64,000 nucleotides of DNA from Bauldia sp. (GTDB lineage Bacteria > Pseudomonadota > Alphaproteobacteria > Rhizobiales > Kaistiaceae). The stretch lies in assembly GCA_026126025.1 (NCBI GenBank), contig JAHCJZ010000011.1, forward strand, positions 1-64,000. Direction: 5' to 3'. Position numbers and translations under genes: made by a program. Shown here piece after piece: positions 47,617 to 57,461 of the stretch. Numbering within the stretch: the first letter of the stretch is position 1; the number at the start of each line of letters is the position of its first letter. The notes beneath the pieces were generated by a model. The model did not search any database and was not told the DNA's origin. It worked only from the letters and a program-made list of their open reading frames with translations.

Positions 47617-47750
47617 TCCCGGGCGCGCTGCAGCACGCAGCGCTGCTGCGCAGAACCGGGACCCATACCGCGCCGCTGTCCCGTACTGCGCCGTATGGAC
47701 CCCGGTTCTGCGGTGCATCACTGCGTGCTGCACCGCGCCCGGGGAACGGG
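47617..47750. repeat. Inverted repeat element, family E, complete copy
   Basis: Left end 47617-47664 and right end 47695-47750 are inverted copies (CCCGGTTCTGCG, CTGCGTGCTGCA, CGCGCCCGGG shared). It sits within the MoxR operon between the DUF4159 gene and the 688-residue gene, the only large gap in that gene run. Confidence 0.75.
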
Positions 47751-47768
47751 ATGTGTGACGGCTCACGC

Positions 47769-50567
47769 TCATTGCCCGAGGCGCTCCAGGAGCGCCGGGA
47801 CGTGGACCTGGTCGGTCTTGTAGTTGCCGGTCAGCGCGTACATCACGATGTTGATGCCGGCGCGGAAGGACATTTCGCGCTGCCGCGCGCCGCCCGCCCC
47901 GTCGGTCGGGAAGAGGAAGGCGCCATTGGTGTCGATCGCCCAGGCGCCGGCGAGATCGTTGGAGGTGATGAGGATCGCCGACACGCCGTCGCCCGGCCGC
48001 GCCGGGCGATCCTCCAGGAACTCGTCCTCCGCGGCGTCGGGCAGCGCCTCGACCCAGAGGTCGCCGCCGGCGAAGCGGCCGGGGAAGTCTTCGAGCAGGT
48101 AGAAGGTCTTGGTGAGGACGTGCTCGTCGCGCACCGGCTCGAGCGGCGGCAGGTCGAGCGTTGCGAGGAGATTGCGCAGCCACTGCCCGGCCGCGGTCGT
48201 GCCGCCGAGCTCGGTGGTCAGGCGGTCGATCTCGTCGGCGGTGTCGAAGAGGATCGTCCCGCCGCTGCGCATATAGGCGTCGATCCGCGCGATCGTGTCG
48301 GAGCCCGGCAGCGGCGCGCCGGGATCGATCCGCCAGTAGAGCAGCGGGTAGAAGGCAAGCTCGTCGGTCGCGACATCGACGCCGATCGGCTCTCCCGGGA
48401 GGAACGCGGTGCGCTGCGACAGGACGAAGGAGAGGCCGAGCATCCCGGCGTCGCTGATCCGGTCGGACTCGGCATTGCCGGAGAGGACATAGGCGAGCGG
48501 CGTGGTGGTGGTGGCTTCGAGCGCGAGACGGTCGGCCTCGCTCAGCTCCTGCGCGATGGCGTCGGGCGGCGCGAGACCGCCCGCGAGGAGGACGCCGGCG
48601 ACGACGAGCGCCGCGGCCGAACCGGCGCGACGGGCGCCGAACGCTCCCGCGAGCCACAGCACCGCGAGCGCATCGACAAGAAGCAGCACCAGCACCGCCG
48701 CGAGAAGCCATTGCCGGAGCTCCACCGGGTTTTCCGTCGGGTAGCCGCGCGCCGTCGCATTGCCGCCGAGGGCGCGCGCATCGAACGGCGCGAGCGCCGC
48801 ATCCGCGCCGAAGAGGCTGACCGCGCGGAACGCACCCTCGCTGCCGTAAAGGCCGGGCGGATGGGTGGCGTCGATCGGCGCGTCGAGCCGCCGCATCGGC
48901 TCGACCGCCGGGCCGGGCTCGGCGAAGCGGCCATAGCCGTCGAGGACGCGATAGGGCGGCAGCGCGATCTCCGCGATGGCGCCGTCCTCGCTCACGCTGC
49001 CCGCGCTCGCCATGCCGGCGATGGTCTGGAGCATCGACACGAACGCGCCGGAGAGCGGCAGGTTCGACCAGCGCGTGTCGCCCGAGACGTGGAAGAGCAC
49101 GAGAAGCCCGTCGCCGCGCGGCCCGCCGGTGACGAGCGGCGTGCCGTCGGCGAGCACCGCCCAGGTGCGGCCGGCGAGCGCGGCGTCGGGCTCCGCCAGC
49201 ACCTGCCGCTCGACCAGCACGTCGTCGGGCACCGGGATGCCGGCGAACGGCCCGGTCGCGGGGAACGCGCCTAGCGGCTGCGGCTCCTCCCACGACAGCG
49301 CGCCGCCGAGCTGGCGGCCGCTGCCGGCGCGAAGATCGACCGGGAGAAGCTCGGTCACCGCGGTGGCGAGCCGCGGCCCGGCGAAGCGGATCAGCGTGCC
49401 GCCGGCCTCGACCCAGGTGGCAAGCCGCCGCTCAGTGTCGGGCGGCAGCGTGCCGATGTCGGCGAGGACGATCACCGAAAGGCCGCTGTCGATCATCCGG
49501 CCGATCGTGTCGTCGATATTCGCCTCACCAGCGGTCCAGAGATCGGCGAACGGCGCTATGGCGCGCGAGATGAAATACTCGGCCGAAAGGAGCGGCTGCG
49601 CGACGTCGACCGGCGCGCCGGAGACGATTCCGACGGTCCGCCGCCGGTAGCGCTCATCGAGGAGCTGCACCGCGCCCGCGGTGGTCTCGCCGGCAATGTC
49701 GAGCCGCACGATCTCGTTGCGAAGCTCGGTCGGGAGGTCGAACACCGCTTCGGCCGCCGTCCCGCCGCCGCCGATGGTGAATGCCGCGTCGGCGATGACC
49801 CGACCGCGGAGGTCGCGCGCCTGCACCACGCCCCCGGTCGGGTCGGCGTCTGGCTGGCGGATCACGGTCACCGTCAGGGCGTCGGCAGTGTTGGCGGGCG
49901 ACGCCAGCCCGAGCGCCGGCCCGGCATCGGGGAGATAGACCTCGACCGGCCCGACTATGGCCTCGCTCAGGAACGCCGCCATTGCCTCCGGCCCGTCGCC
50001 GCCGAGCCCGTCGGTGAACCACACCGCGCCGCCGAAGCCGGCATCGGCCGCGATCGTCTCGAGCTGCGGCAGCAGCGCCGCGATGTCGGCGGTGTAGGGC
50101 TGCGGCGCCAGCGCTTCGAGCCGCGACGCGACGGCCGCGGGGTCGCTCGGCGCCAGGATCTGCCCCGGCGGATCGGCGGTCGCGACCAACGCCACCGGAC
50201 GGTCGGCGTCCGCGGCGAGCGCAACGATCGCCGCCGCGGTCGCAGTGATCGCGTCGAAGCTCCGCGCCGACGCCCAGCCATTGTCGACGACGATGAGGAG
50301 CGGCCCCTCGCCCGGCGCTTCCTCGTCGGAGGGCGACAGGATCGGCCCGGCCAGCGCCACGATCAGCACCGCGGCGAGGAGGAGGCGCAGCAGGATCAGC
50401 CACCAGGGCGTGCGCGACGGCGTCTCGTCCTTCTTCGCGATCTCCTGGAGGAGCCGGGTCGGCGGGAAGGTCTCGGTCTGCGGCCGCGGCGGCGTCACCC
50501 GCAGCAGCCACCAGATCGCCGGCAGGACCGCCAGCGCCGCCAGCACCAACGGAGCGGCGAAGGTCAT
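47769..50567 (-). CDS. DUF4159 protein with BatA-like N-terminal membrane domain
   Basis: A 932-residue inner-membrane protein. The N-terminal block (MTFAAPLVLAALAVLPAIWW, then PPTRLLQEIAKKDETPSRTP and a second helix) is the BatA-type anchor. A VWA-like central part lacks a complete metal site. A membrane helix pair lies near residues 620-660, and the DUF4159 domain fills the C terminus (TPLAYVLSGNAESDRISDAG, YMRSGGTILFDTADEIDR). The start overlaps the DUF58 stop (ATGA). Proteins of this set probably form a membrane complex with the MoxR ATPase in envelope maintenance; that role is inferred. Confidence 0.83.
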   Translation of the reverse strand: MTFAAPLVLAALAVLPAIWWLLRVTPPRPQTETFPPTRLLQEIAKKDETPSRTPWWLILLRLLLAAVLIVALAGPILSPSDEEAPGEGPLLIVVDNGWASARSFDAITATAAAIVALAADADRPVALVATADPPGQILAPSDPAAVASRLEALAPQPYTADIAALLPQLETIAADAGFGGAVWFTDGLGGDGPEAMAAFLSEAIVGPVEVYLPDAGPALGLASPANTADALTVTVIRQPDADPTGGVVQARDLRGRVIADAAFTIGGGGTAAEAVFDLPTELRNEIVRLDIAGETTAGAVQLLDERYRRRTVGIVSGAPVDVAQPLLSAEYFISRAIAPFADLWTAGEANIDDTIGRMIDSGLSVIVLADIGTLPPDTERRLATWVEAGGTLIRFAGPRLATAVTELLPVDLRAGSGRQLGGALSWEEPQPLGAFPATGPFAGIPVPDDVLVERQVLAEPDAALAGRTWAVLADGTPLVTGGPRGDGLLVLFHVSGDTRWSNLPLSGAFVSMLQTIAGMASAGSVSEDGAIAEIALPPYRVLDGYGRFAEPGPAVEPMRRLDAPIDATHPPGLYGSEGAFRAVSLFGADAALAPFDARALGGNATARGYPTENPVELRQWLLAAVLVLLLVDALAVLWLAGAFGARRAGSAAALVVAGVLLAGGLAPPDAIAQELSEADRLALEATTTTPLAYVLSGNAESDRISDAGMLGLSFVLSQRTAFLPGEPIGVDVATDELAFYPLLYWRIDPGAPLPGSDTIARIDAYMRSGGTILFDTADEIDRLTTELGGTTAAGQWLRNLLATLDLPPLEPVRDEHVLTKTFYLLEDFPGRFAGGDLWVEALPDAAEDEFLEDRPARPGDGVSAILITSNDLAGAWAIDTNGAFLFPTDGAGGARQREMSFRAGINIVMYALTGNYKTDQVHVPALLERLGQ

Positions 50568-51484
50568 GCCGCGCGGCCTGCCGCGGCCCGCTGGAGGTCC
50601 CCCCGGTCGCCGAGCCGGGCATAGAGCGCGAGGAGCGGCGCGGTCGCCGGCTCGTCGGTGCGGTGGACGAGGAACGAGCCGCCGCGCCGCCGCGCGCCCG
50701 CCGCCAGCCGGTCGCGCCGCGCCGCAAGCAGCCGCTGATAGGCGCCGCGGACGCCCTCGGCGCGCCCGAGCAGCTGCCGCGCGCCGGACTCCGGATCGCG
50801 GAACTCGGTGCGCCCGGTATAGGGGAAGGTCTCCTCGATCGGATCGAGCACCTGGACGAGGTGGACCGTCGCGCCGGTCGCGGCGATCGCATCGAGCCGC
50901 GCCTCGATCGCGGCGATCGGGTCGAGGAAATCGCCGAGGAGGATCACCTCGGCGTGGCGGCGGAGCGGCTGCGTCTCATGCGCCGCATCGCCGGCGGCAG
51001 CCATGGCGACCGCGATCTTGTTCGCGGCGTTGCGCGACAGGACCGGCGCGGTGTGGCCGAGAAGGCCGGTGCGCTCGCCGGCGCGGGCGAAGAGCTCCGC
51101 GAGCGCCAGCGTCAGCACCGCGGCGCGCTCGCGCTTGGTGACGCGCGACAGGTGCGAGCGGAAATCCATCGAAGCCGAAAGGTCGGGCGAGAGCCACAGC
51201 GTGTGCGCCGCCTCCCATTCCTTCTCGCGCACGAAAAGGTGGTGGTCGTCGCGCGCCGAGCGCCGCCAGTCGATCCCCGCCGCCGGCTCGCCGGCGACGA
51301 ACTGGCGGAACTGCCAGAACGTCTCGCCTGGCCCGGCGCGGCGGCGTCCGTGCCAGCCGGCGAGGATCGTCGCGGTGATGCGGCGCGCCTCGATCGACAG
51401 CTCCGGCATTGCGGCGGCGAGCGTGCGGCCCTCGGCGAGCGACTGGCGCACCGGGCCGGACGCCGGCGTGAGCGGGCCCGCCAT
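50564..51484 (-). CDS. DUF58 domain protein
   Basis: A 306-residue cytoplasmic protein of the DUF58 family, the usual partner of MoxR ATPases. The family core is GRRRAGPGETFWQFRQF, AGEPAAGIDWRRSARDDHHL and the VWA-like LWLSPDLSASMDF. It is 5 bp after the MoxR stop and overlaps the DUF4159 gene by 4 bp, so the three are translated as a unit. A scaffold role between ATPase and membrane proteins is commonly proposed. Confidence 0.88.
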   Translation of the reverse strand: MAGPLTPASGPVRQSLAEGRTLAAAMPELSIEARRITATILAGWHGRRRAGPGETFWQFRQFVAGEPAAGIDWRRSARDDHHLFVREKEWEAAHTLWLSPDLSASMDFRSHLSRVTKRERAAVLTLALAELFARAGERTGLLGHTAPVLSRNAANKIAVAMAAAGDAAHETQPLRRHAEVILLGDFLDPIAAIEARLDAIAATGATVHLVQVLDPIEETFPYTGRTEFRDPESGARQLLGRAEGVRGAYQRLLAARRDRLAAGARRRGGSFLVHRTDEPATAPLLALYARLGDRGDLQRAAAGRAA

Positions 51485-51489
51485 CGGGC

Positions 51490-52500
<1,011 letters not shown>

Positions 52501-52576
52501 GGGGGTTCCTATAGTCCAACGGGCTTCCGCGCGGCGAGGCCCCCGCCCTTCGCGCGCATCGGGCTGCCTGACAATC

Positions 52577-53200
52577 ATGGCATGGTCGCGTCCGTCCCGT
52601 CAGCCGCCTTCGACCGGCCTCGCCCGGTCGTTCCTCGCCGCGGCGCGCGCCCGGCTGCCGGCCGAGCCCGGCGCAATCGTCCCGCCACCCTTCGCGGCGC
52701 AGCGCGGATGGCGGAACGCGGCAGTGCTGGTGGCGGTCGTCGATCATGGCGACGACGGCGGGCTGATCCTGACGCAGCGCACCGGCCACCTGTCGACCCA
52801 TGCCGGCCAGATCGCCTTCCCCGGCGGCAAGATCGACAATACCGACCCCTCGGCGATCGCCTGCGCGCTCCGCGAGGCGGAGGAGGAGATCGGCCTCGAC
52901 AAAAGCCTGGTCGAGGTCCTCGGCTGCCTGCCGGTTTACGCCACGGTGACGGGTTTTCTGGTGAGACCGGTCGTTGCGCGGGTTGCGCCGGGGTACCAGA
53001 TCAGGGTCAATGCCGCAGAAGTCGAGGAGGTATTCGAGATTCCGCTGTCGTTTCTGATGAGCCCGGCCAATCACCGGCGCGACAGCGTCGTCCATGAGGG
53101 CGTCGCGCGTCACTTCTATCGCATGCCCTATGCCGGGCGGAACATCTGGGGCGCCACCGCCGGCATCATCCGCAGCCTCCATGACGAGGTGCTCGGCTGA
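52577..53200 (+). CDS. Nudix CoA pyrophosphatase
   Basis: A 207-residue nudix hydrolase of the CoA diphosphatase (NudL/NUDT7-8) group. The UPF0035 signature is LSTHAGQIAFPGGKID, followed by the nudix box ending ALREAEEEIGL. It probably cleaves CoA or acyl-CoA to phosphopantetheine and 3',5'-ADP. Start at 52577 is inferred from family length. It is divergent from moxR across 76 bp and overlaps the next gene as TGATG. Confidence 0.9.
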   Translation: MAWSRPSRQPPSTGLARSFLAAARARLPAEPGAIVPPPFAAQRGWRNAAVLVAVVDHGDDGGLILTQRTGHLSTHAGQIAFPGGKIDNTDPSAIACALREAEEEIGLDKSLVEVLGCLPVYATVTGFLVRPVVARVAPGYQIRVNAAEVEEVFEIPLSFLMSPANHRRDSVVHEGVARHFYRMPYAGRNIWGATAGIIRSLHDEVLG

Positions 53201-53478
53201 TGCGCGCCGCTCTGATCAACGTCCTTCTCTTCCTCGTCCCGTTCGTCGCCTATGCGATCTGGCTCCTCGCCACCCGCGGCCGGCTGAACGATCGCGCCGA
53301 CTGGACGCTGCGCGTCCTCGGCATCCTCGCCGGGGTCGGCGCGGTCATCATGATCATCGGACTGGTCTTCATCGTCGACTGGACCGGCGAGAGCGACGCC
53401 AATCCTGGCAGCTATCGCCCCGCCGAAGTGCGCGACGGCGTGCTGATCCCCGGCGGCTTCTTCAATGACGACGAGTGA
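53200..53478 (+). CDS. DUF6111 family membrane protein
   Basis: A 92-residue protein with two membrane helices (about residues 5-25 and 38-60) and a short C-terminal tail (PAEVRDGVLIPGGFFNDDE). This order, CoA pyrophosphatase - DUF6111 - cca, is conserved in alphaproteobacteria. Start overlaps the nudix stop, and its end overlaps cca by 14 bp. Function unknown. Confidence 0.82.
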   Translation: MRAALINVLLFLVPFVAYAIWLLATRGRLNDRADWTLRVLGILAGVGAVIMIIGLVFIVDWTGESDANPGSYRPAEVRDGVLIPGGFFNDDE

Positions 53479-54724
53479 GCCGGCGGACCGGCCCGCCCGC
53501 ATCCCGGATCGCAGTTGGCTGGAGGAGCCCGGCGTCGCCGCGGTGTTCGCCGCGCTGAACCGGGACGGCGACAGCGTGCGCGCCGTCGGCGGCGCGGTGC
53601 GCGATGCCCTCATCGGCCGCCCGTTCAGGGAGGTCGACTTCGCGACCACGGCCGAGCCGGCGATGGTCGAAGCGCGGGCGAAGGCGGCCGGCATCAAGAC
53701 CGTGCCCACCGGCATCGAGCACGGCACGGTGACGCTCGTCGTCCATGGCCGCGCATTCGAGGTGACGACGCTGCGCGAGGATGTCGAGACCGACGGCCGC
53801 CACGCGGTGGTGAAGTTCGGCCGCGACTGGACCGCCGACGCGCTGCGGCGCGACTTCACCTTCAACGCGCTCTCCGTCGAGGCCGACGGCACGCTGCACG
53901 ACCCGGCCGGCGGCTATGCCGATCTCGTGGCGCGGCGCGTCCGCTTCATCGGCGATCCCGACACCCGCATCGCCGAGGATCGCCTCCGTATCCTCCGCTT
54001 CTTCCGCTTCCACGCCGAGCTCGGCGCGGGCGAGCCGGATCGCGCAGCTCTCGCCGCCGCCATCCGCGGCCGCCAGGGCATCACCGCCCTCTCGGCCGAG
54101 CGGATCGGCCACGAGATGCGGCGCCTCGTGGTGGCTCCCGGCGCCGCCGACACGCTGGTCGTCATGCAGGACGCCGGCGTGCTGCCGATCGTGCTTGGCG
54201 GCGTCGCCTATCCCGGCGCTCTGCGAAGGCTCGTCGCGTTAGAGGCCGCGACCCGACAGGCGCCGGCGGTTCCCCTTCGCCTTGCCGCCCTCGCCTGCCG
54301 CATCGCCGAGGATGTCTGGCGGCTCGCCGACCGCTTTCGCCTGTCCAACGCGGAGCGCGACGCCATGCTCGCCGCGGTCGACGGGGCGCGGCATTTCATC
54401 GAGCCGCCCGCGGAGCGCGAGGCCCGCATTCTCCTCTACCGCCTCGGGCCGGCGGGCTATTCCGGCGCGGTCGCGCTGGCGGCCGCGTGGGGCAGCGGCC
54501 CGGTCGACGCCTGGCGCGACAGCGCGTCGCTCCCCGCGCGCTGGACCGCGCCGGTCTTCCCGCTGTCGGGACGCGATCTCATCGCCGCGGGCCTCCGTCC
54601 CGGACCGGAACTCGGCGCTATTCTGAAAGACCTTGAGAGCTGGTGGATCACGGAAGATTTCGCGCCTGAAAAATCCGTACTTTTGAACCGTTTCCAACAG
54701 CGGATTGCTGCGGCACAGCAATGA
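53465..54724 (+). CDS. cca: CCA tRNA nucleotidyltransferase
   Basis: A 419-residue class II tRNA nucleotidyltransferase or poly(A) polymerase family enzyme that completes tRNA 3' ends. The catalytic motif is VGGAVRDALIGRPFREVDFA, then RRDFTFNAL and RFIGDPDTRIAEDRLRILRF. The C-terminal half is helical. The overlap with DUF6111 implies coupled translation. Class II members also include poly(A) polymerases, but as the only such gene seen and with this context, CCA addition is most likely. Confidence 0.92.
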   Translation: MTTSEPADRPARIPDRSWLEEPGVAAVFAALNRDGDSVRAVGGAVRDALIGRPFREVDFATTAEPAMVEARAKAAGIKTVPTGIEHGTVTLVVHGRAFEVTTLREDVETDGRHAVVKFGRDWTADALRRDFTFNALSVEADGTLHDPAGGYADLVARRVRFIGDPDTRIAEDRLRILRFFRFHAELGAGEPDRAALAAAIRGRQGITALSAERIGHEMRRLVVAPGAADTLVVMQDAGVLPIVLGGVAYPGALRRLVALEAATRQAPAVPLRLAALACRIAEDVWRLADRFRLSNAERDAMLAAVDGARHFIEPPAEREARILLYRLGPAGYSGAVALAAAWGSGPVDAWRDSASLPARWTAPVFPLSGRDLIAAGLRPGPELGAILKDLESWWITEDFAPEKSVLLNRFQQRIAAAQQ

Positions 54725-54878
54725 ACAGTTGCGCTCTCGTGACCGGTTTACTTTCGCGATGATTCGGGGCTTATGTTGCGCGGTTGGCGGGAGAGAGGGG
54801 ATCCCACGCTCGACCGATGCGACGGCGCCTCGCGGGCATGAGGCCAGTTCCGCGCAGGCCCGATAGCCGGAGACAGGA

Positions 54879-55445
54879 ATGCAGCTCAGCCACACCGGAT
54901 ACTACGCCGACTACTACCTCTATGGCGGGGCGGTGGCCGGGCTCACCATCTCGACACTGGCGACGACGCCGATCCCGGACTGGGGCGGCTGGGCGCTCGC
55001 CTATGGCGCCGGCATCTTCAGCTGGACCTTCGCCGAGTATCAGCTCCATCGCTGGATCCTCCATCACGTCCCCTATGTGAAGGAGATGCACGAGGCCCAT
55101 CATCACGATCAGAAGGCCCTCATCGGCACGCCCGGCTGGCTGTCCTTCGTGCTGTTCACGCTTCTGGTCTTCCTGCCGGCCTACCTCATCGCCGGCTTCA
55201 GCATCGGCGGCGCCTTCGCCGCGGGCTTCACCTTCGGCTACCTGATCTACATCACCGTCCATCACGGCGTGCATCACTGGCGCATCCGCCCCGGCGGCTA
55301 CCTCTACCGCCTGAAGCACCGCCACGCCCTCCATCACCATTTCGACGACATGGGCAATTACGGCGTCATCACCAGCTTCTGGGACCGCGTCTTCCGCACC
55401 AACATCAAGGTCCGCGACCGCCGCGAAGCGGAAGCCGGCAACTAA
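54879..55445 (+). CDS. Fatty acid hydroxylase / sterol desaturase family protein
   Basis: A 188-residue membrane di-iron protein of the FA hydroxylase superfamily. Histidine clusters bind the di-iron centre: HRWILHH, HEAHHH, HHGVHH and HRHALHHH. Membrane segments lie near 17-50 and 82-115. Family members hydroxylate or desaturate fatty acids, sterols or carotenoids with O2. The short form resembles 2-hydroxylating enzymes of sphingolipid or carotenoid type; the substrate is not determinable here. Single gene after cca. Confidence 0.85.
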   Translation: MQLSHTGYYADYYLYGGAVAGLTISTLATTPIPDWGGWALAYGAGIFSWTFAEYQLHRWILHHVPYVKEMHEAHHHDQKALIGTPGWLSFVLFTLLVFLPAYLIAGFSIGGAFAAGFTFGYLIYITVHHGVHHWRIRPGGYLYRLKHRHALHHHFDDMGNYGVITSFWDRVFRTNIKVRDRREAEAGN

Positions 55446-55525
55446 CGTTCGGGCCGCGGTTCCAACGCGGCCCCGGTTCGGGCTAAACTCCGCTCGCTTC
55501 GATCAGAGCCGAGGGAGCCGATCCC

Positions 55526-56218
55526 ATGTCCAGCACGCGCTCGACCCGCATTGCCGTGACGATCGAAGGTCGCGAGGACCGCGGCATACTCGTCTACAGC
55601 GACGACCTCCCCGGCCTGATTCTCTCAGGCCCGGACACCGAAGCCGTCCTTGCCGGCATCGAGGCGGCCGTGACCTACCTCTTCGCCGACCGGGGCCGAA
55701 AGGTGGAGCGCGTCGTACCGGAGATCCCGCTGACGGAGGCGCTGGCCATCGACGGCCCGAACCCGCCGAGCAAGGGCCACGGCTCCGGGACGGAAACGGC
55801 GTACTATCCGTCCTATTCGACGAGGACGCCCGGGCCGCCGCCTGACGGCGCATATTTCCCCCCACCGGTCATCCCGGGCCGCGTTGAGCGAAGTTCAATC
55901 GCGAAACCCGGGACCCAGCGTCAGACTCGCGGGCGTAGCCCGCGCTTATTGCGCGACCAGCGCCCGTCGCGCTGGACCCCGGCCTTCGCCGGGGGTGACG
56001 AACGGGGGCTAGCTCACCACTCGGCCGCGACCACCGCGCCCGCGATCTCGTCCAGCCGCCGGCGCGTGGCGTTTGTGGTTCCCTCGGGCAGGCGGTCGAG
56101 CGGGAAGAAGCCGGCCTCGACGATCTCGCGACTGGGCTGGTGCGCGACCGCCGGGGTCCAGGCCGGGCACAGGAAGAGCGCGACGTGGTCGCGCACCGAG
56201 GCGATGCGGTTTAGGTAG
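55526..56218 (+). CDS. HicB-like protein, 3' end overrun by a repeat
   Basis: The first 65-75 residues look genuine: TRIAVTIEGREDRGILVYSD then DLPGLILSGPDTEAVLAGIE, a HicB-like ribonuclease-H-type fold. From about residue 112 the frame reads through a family D repeat (55869-56000), then continues antisense to the nudix gene to 56218, giving 230 residues. The original stop appears to have been lost when the repeat inserted. No HicA toxin is adjacent. The start follows GAGGGAGCCGATCCC. It may be a pseudogene or a gene with a new C terminus. Confidence 0.5.
   Translation: MSSTRSTRIAVTIEGREDRGILVYSDDLPGLILSGPDTEAVLAGIEAAVTYLFADRGRKVERVVPEIPLTEALAIDGPNPPSKGHGSGTETAYYPSYSTRTPGPPPDGAYFPPPVIPGRVERSSIAKPGTQRQTRGRSPRLLRDQRPSRWTPAFAGGDERGLAHHSAATTAPAISSSRRRVAFVVPSGRRSSGKKPASTISRLGWCATAGVQAGHRKSATWSRTEAMRFR
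55869..56000. repeat. Palindromic repeat, family D copy 2
   Basis: Shares with 12033-12226 the blocks TCATCCCGGGCCGCG, AAACCCGGGACCCAGCG and TTGCGCGACCAGCGCCCGT, then ends in a family C-like piece (ACCCCGGCCTTCGCCGGGGG). It lies in the reading frame of the HicB-like gene. Confidence 0.75.
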
Positions 56219-56499
56219 AAGCCGAACAGCTCCGGCTCGCCGGTGAGCGCCACACCGGCTTCCTCGTGAAGCTCGCGGCGGACCGCTTCGGCGACGGTCT
56301 CGCCCGGATCGACGCCGCCGCCGGGGAAGTACCAGCCCGGCACGTAGCTGTGGCGCACCAGGAGCACGCTGTCGCCGTCGAACACGGCGGCGCGCACGCC
56401 GAGCGTCATGCCGCGGGTGGCGCGGGCGAGGCGGAGATAGGCGCGCTGGCGCAGGCGCCCGAGGCGCGACAGCTCGCCCGGGCCGCGACCGCGCGTCAC
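56014..56499 (-). CDS. Nudix hydrolase
   Basis: A 161-residue nudix protein with a full consensus box: GGGVDPGETVAEAVRRELHE continuing EAGV, at about residues 62-85. The N-terminal helix precedes GVRAAVFDGDSVLLVRHSYV. A second acidic patch (SREIVEAGFFPLDRLPEGTT) is typical of ADP-ribose or nucleotide-sugar pyrophosphatases, but the substrate is open. Its 3' half overlaps the extended HicB-like frame on the other strand by 205 bp. Confidence 0.9.
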   Translation of the reverse strand: MTRGRGPGELSRLGRLRQRAYLRLARATRGMTLGVRAAVFDGDSVLLVRHSYVPGWYFPGGGVDPGETVAEAVRRELHEEAGVALTGEPELFGFYLNRIASVRDHVALFLCPAWTPAVAHQPSREIVEAGFFPLDRLPEGTTNATRRRLDEIAGAVVAAEW

Positions 56500-56567
56500 G
56501 CCGATGAAGCCCCGCCCCGCGGTTCCCGTTGTGGACCGCGCCCGGCGTGCGGGTTAATCGGGAAGCG

Positions 56568-57461
56568 ATGTATACGCTTGCGCATCTCTCCGATCCGCAT
56601 CTCGGCCCGATCCCGCGGCCGCAGCTTCGCGAGCTGATGTCGAAGCGGCTCATCGGCTATTTCAACTGGCAGAGCAACCGCAAGGGCGTCCATCGCCCCG
56701 AGGTGGTCCGGGAGCTGATCGAGAACATCCACGCCGCATCGCCCGACCACATCGTCGTCACCGGCGACCTCGTAAACCTCGCCCTCCCCGAGGAGATTCT
56801 CCTCGCCCGCCACTGGCTCGATCAGCTCGGCGACCCGCAGCACGTCACCGTCATCCCCGGCAATCACGACGCCTATGTCCCCGGGGCGCTGGCGCAGACC
56901 CGCCGCCACTGGGGCGACTTCATGATCGGCGACGACGCCAACGGGATGATCGTCTTCCCGTTCATCCGCCGGCGCGGCCCGCTCGGCATCGTCGGCGTCA
57001 ACAGCGCCCGCGCCACCGCGCCCTTCATGGCGACCGGGCATCTCTCGGCGCGGCAGATCGAGATGATGGAGCTCGCGCTCCGCCGCCTCCATCGCGAGGA
57101 GATGTTCCGCGTCGTCCTCCTCCACCACCCCCCGGCGCCGGTGCGCGAGATCCGCACCGCGCGGCTCGTCGAGGCCGAGGAATTCCTCGCCGCGATCGCC
57201 CGTTCCGGGGCGGAGCTGATCCTGCACGGCCACCTCCATACCGGCAGCCTCGTCTATGTCGACGGCGCCCATGGCCGGGTGCCGGTGGTGGGCGTGCCCT
57301 CGGCCTCCAACCCGCCCGGCCGGATGAGCCCCGCGGCGGCGTTCAACCTCTACCGCGTCGGCGGCAAACAGGGCGCCTTCACCTGCCACATGACCTCGGT
57401 CGGCTTCACCGCCCCCGACGCGCCCGCGAGCCTCATCGCCGACCGGCAATTGCTGGGCTAA
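56568..57461 (+). CDS. Calcineurin-like metallophosphoesterase
   Basis: A 297-residue phosphoesterase with all metal-site motifs: LAHLSDPHLG, VVTGDLVN, VIPGNHDAY, LLHHPP and HGHLHTG. The arrangement matches class III cAMP-phosphodiesterase-like or generic 3',5'-cyclic nucleotide or phospholipid phosphoesterases. A GTG 13 codons earlier lies in the promoter region of the divergent nudix gene, so ATG 56568 is preferred. The stop overlaps the convergent gene by 4 bp. Confidence 0.9.
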   Translation: MYTLAHLSDPHLGPIPRPQLRELMSKRLIGYFNWQSNRKGVHRPEVVRELIENIHAASPDHIVVTGDLVNLALPEEILLARHWLDQLGDPQHVTVIPGNHDAYVPGALAQTRRHWGDFMIGDDANGMIVFPFIRRRGPLGIVGVNSARATAPFMATGHLSARQIEMMELALRRLHREEMFRVVLLHHPPAPVREIRTARLVEAEEFLAAIARSGAELILHGHLHTGSLVYVDGAHGRVPVVGVPSASNPPGRMSPAAAFNLYRVGGKQGAFTCHMTSVGFTAPDAPASLIADRQLLG

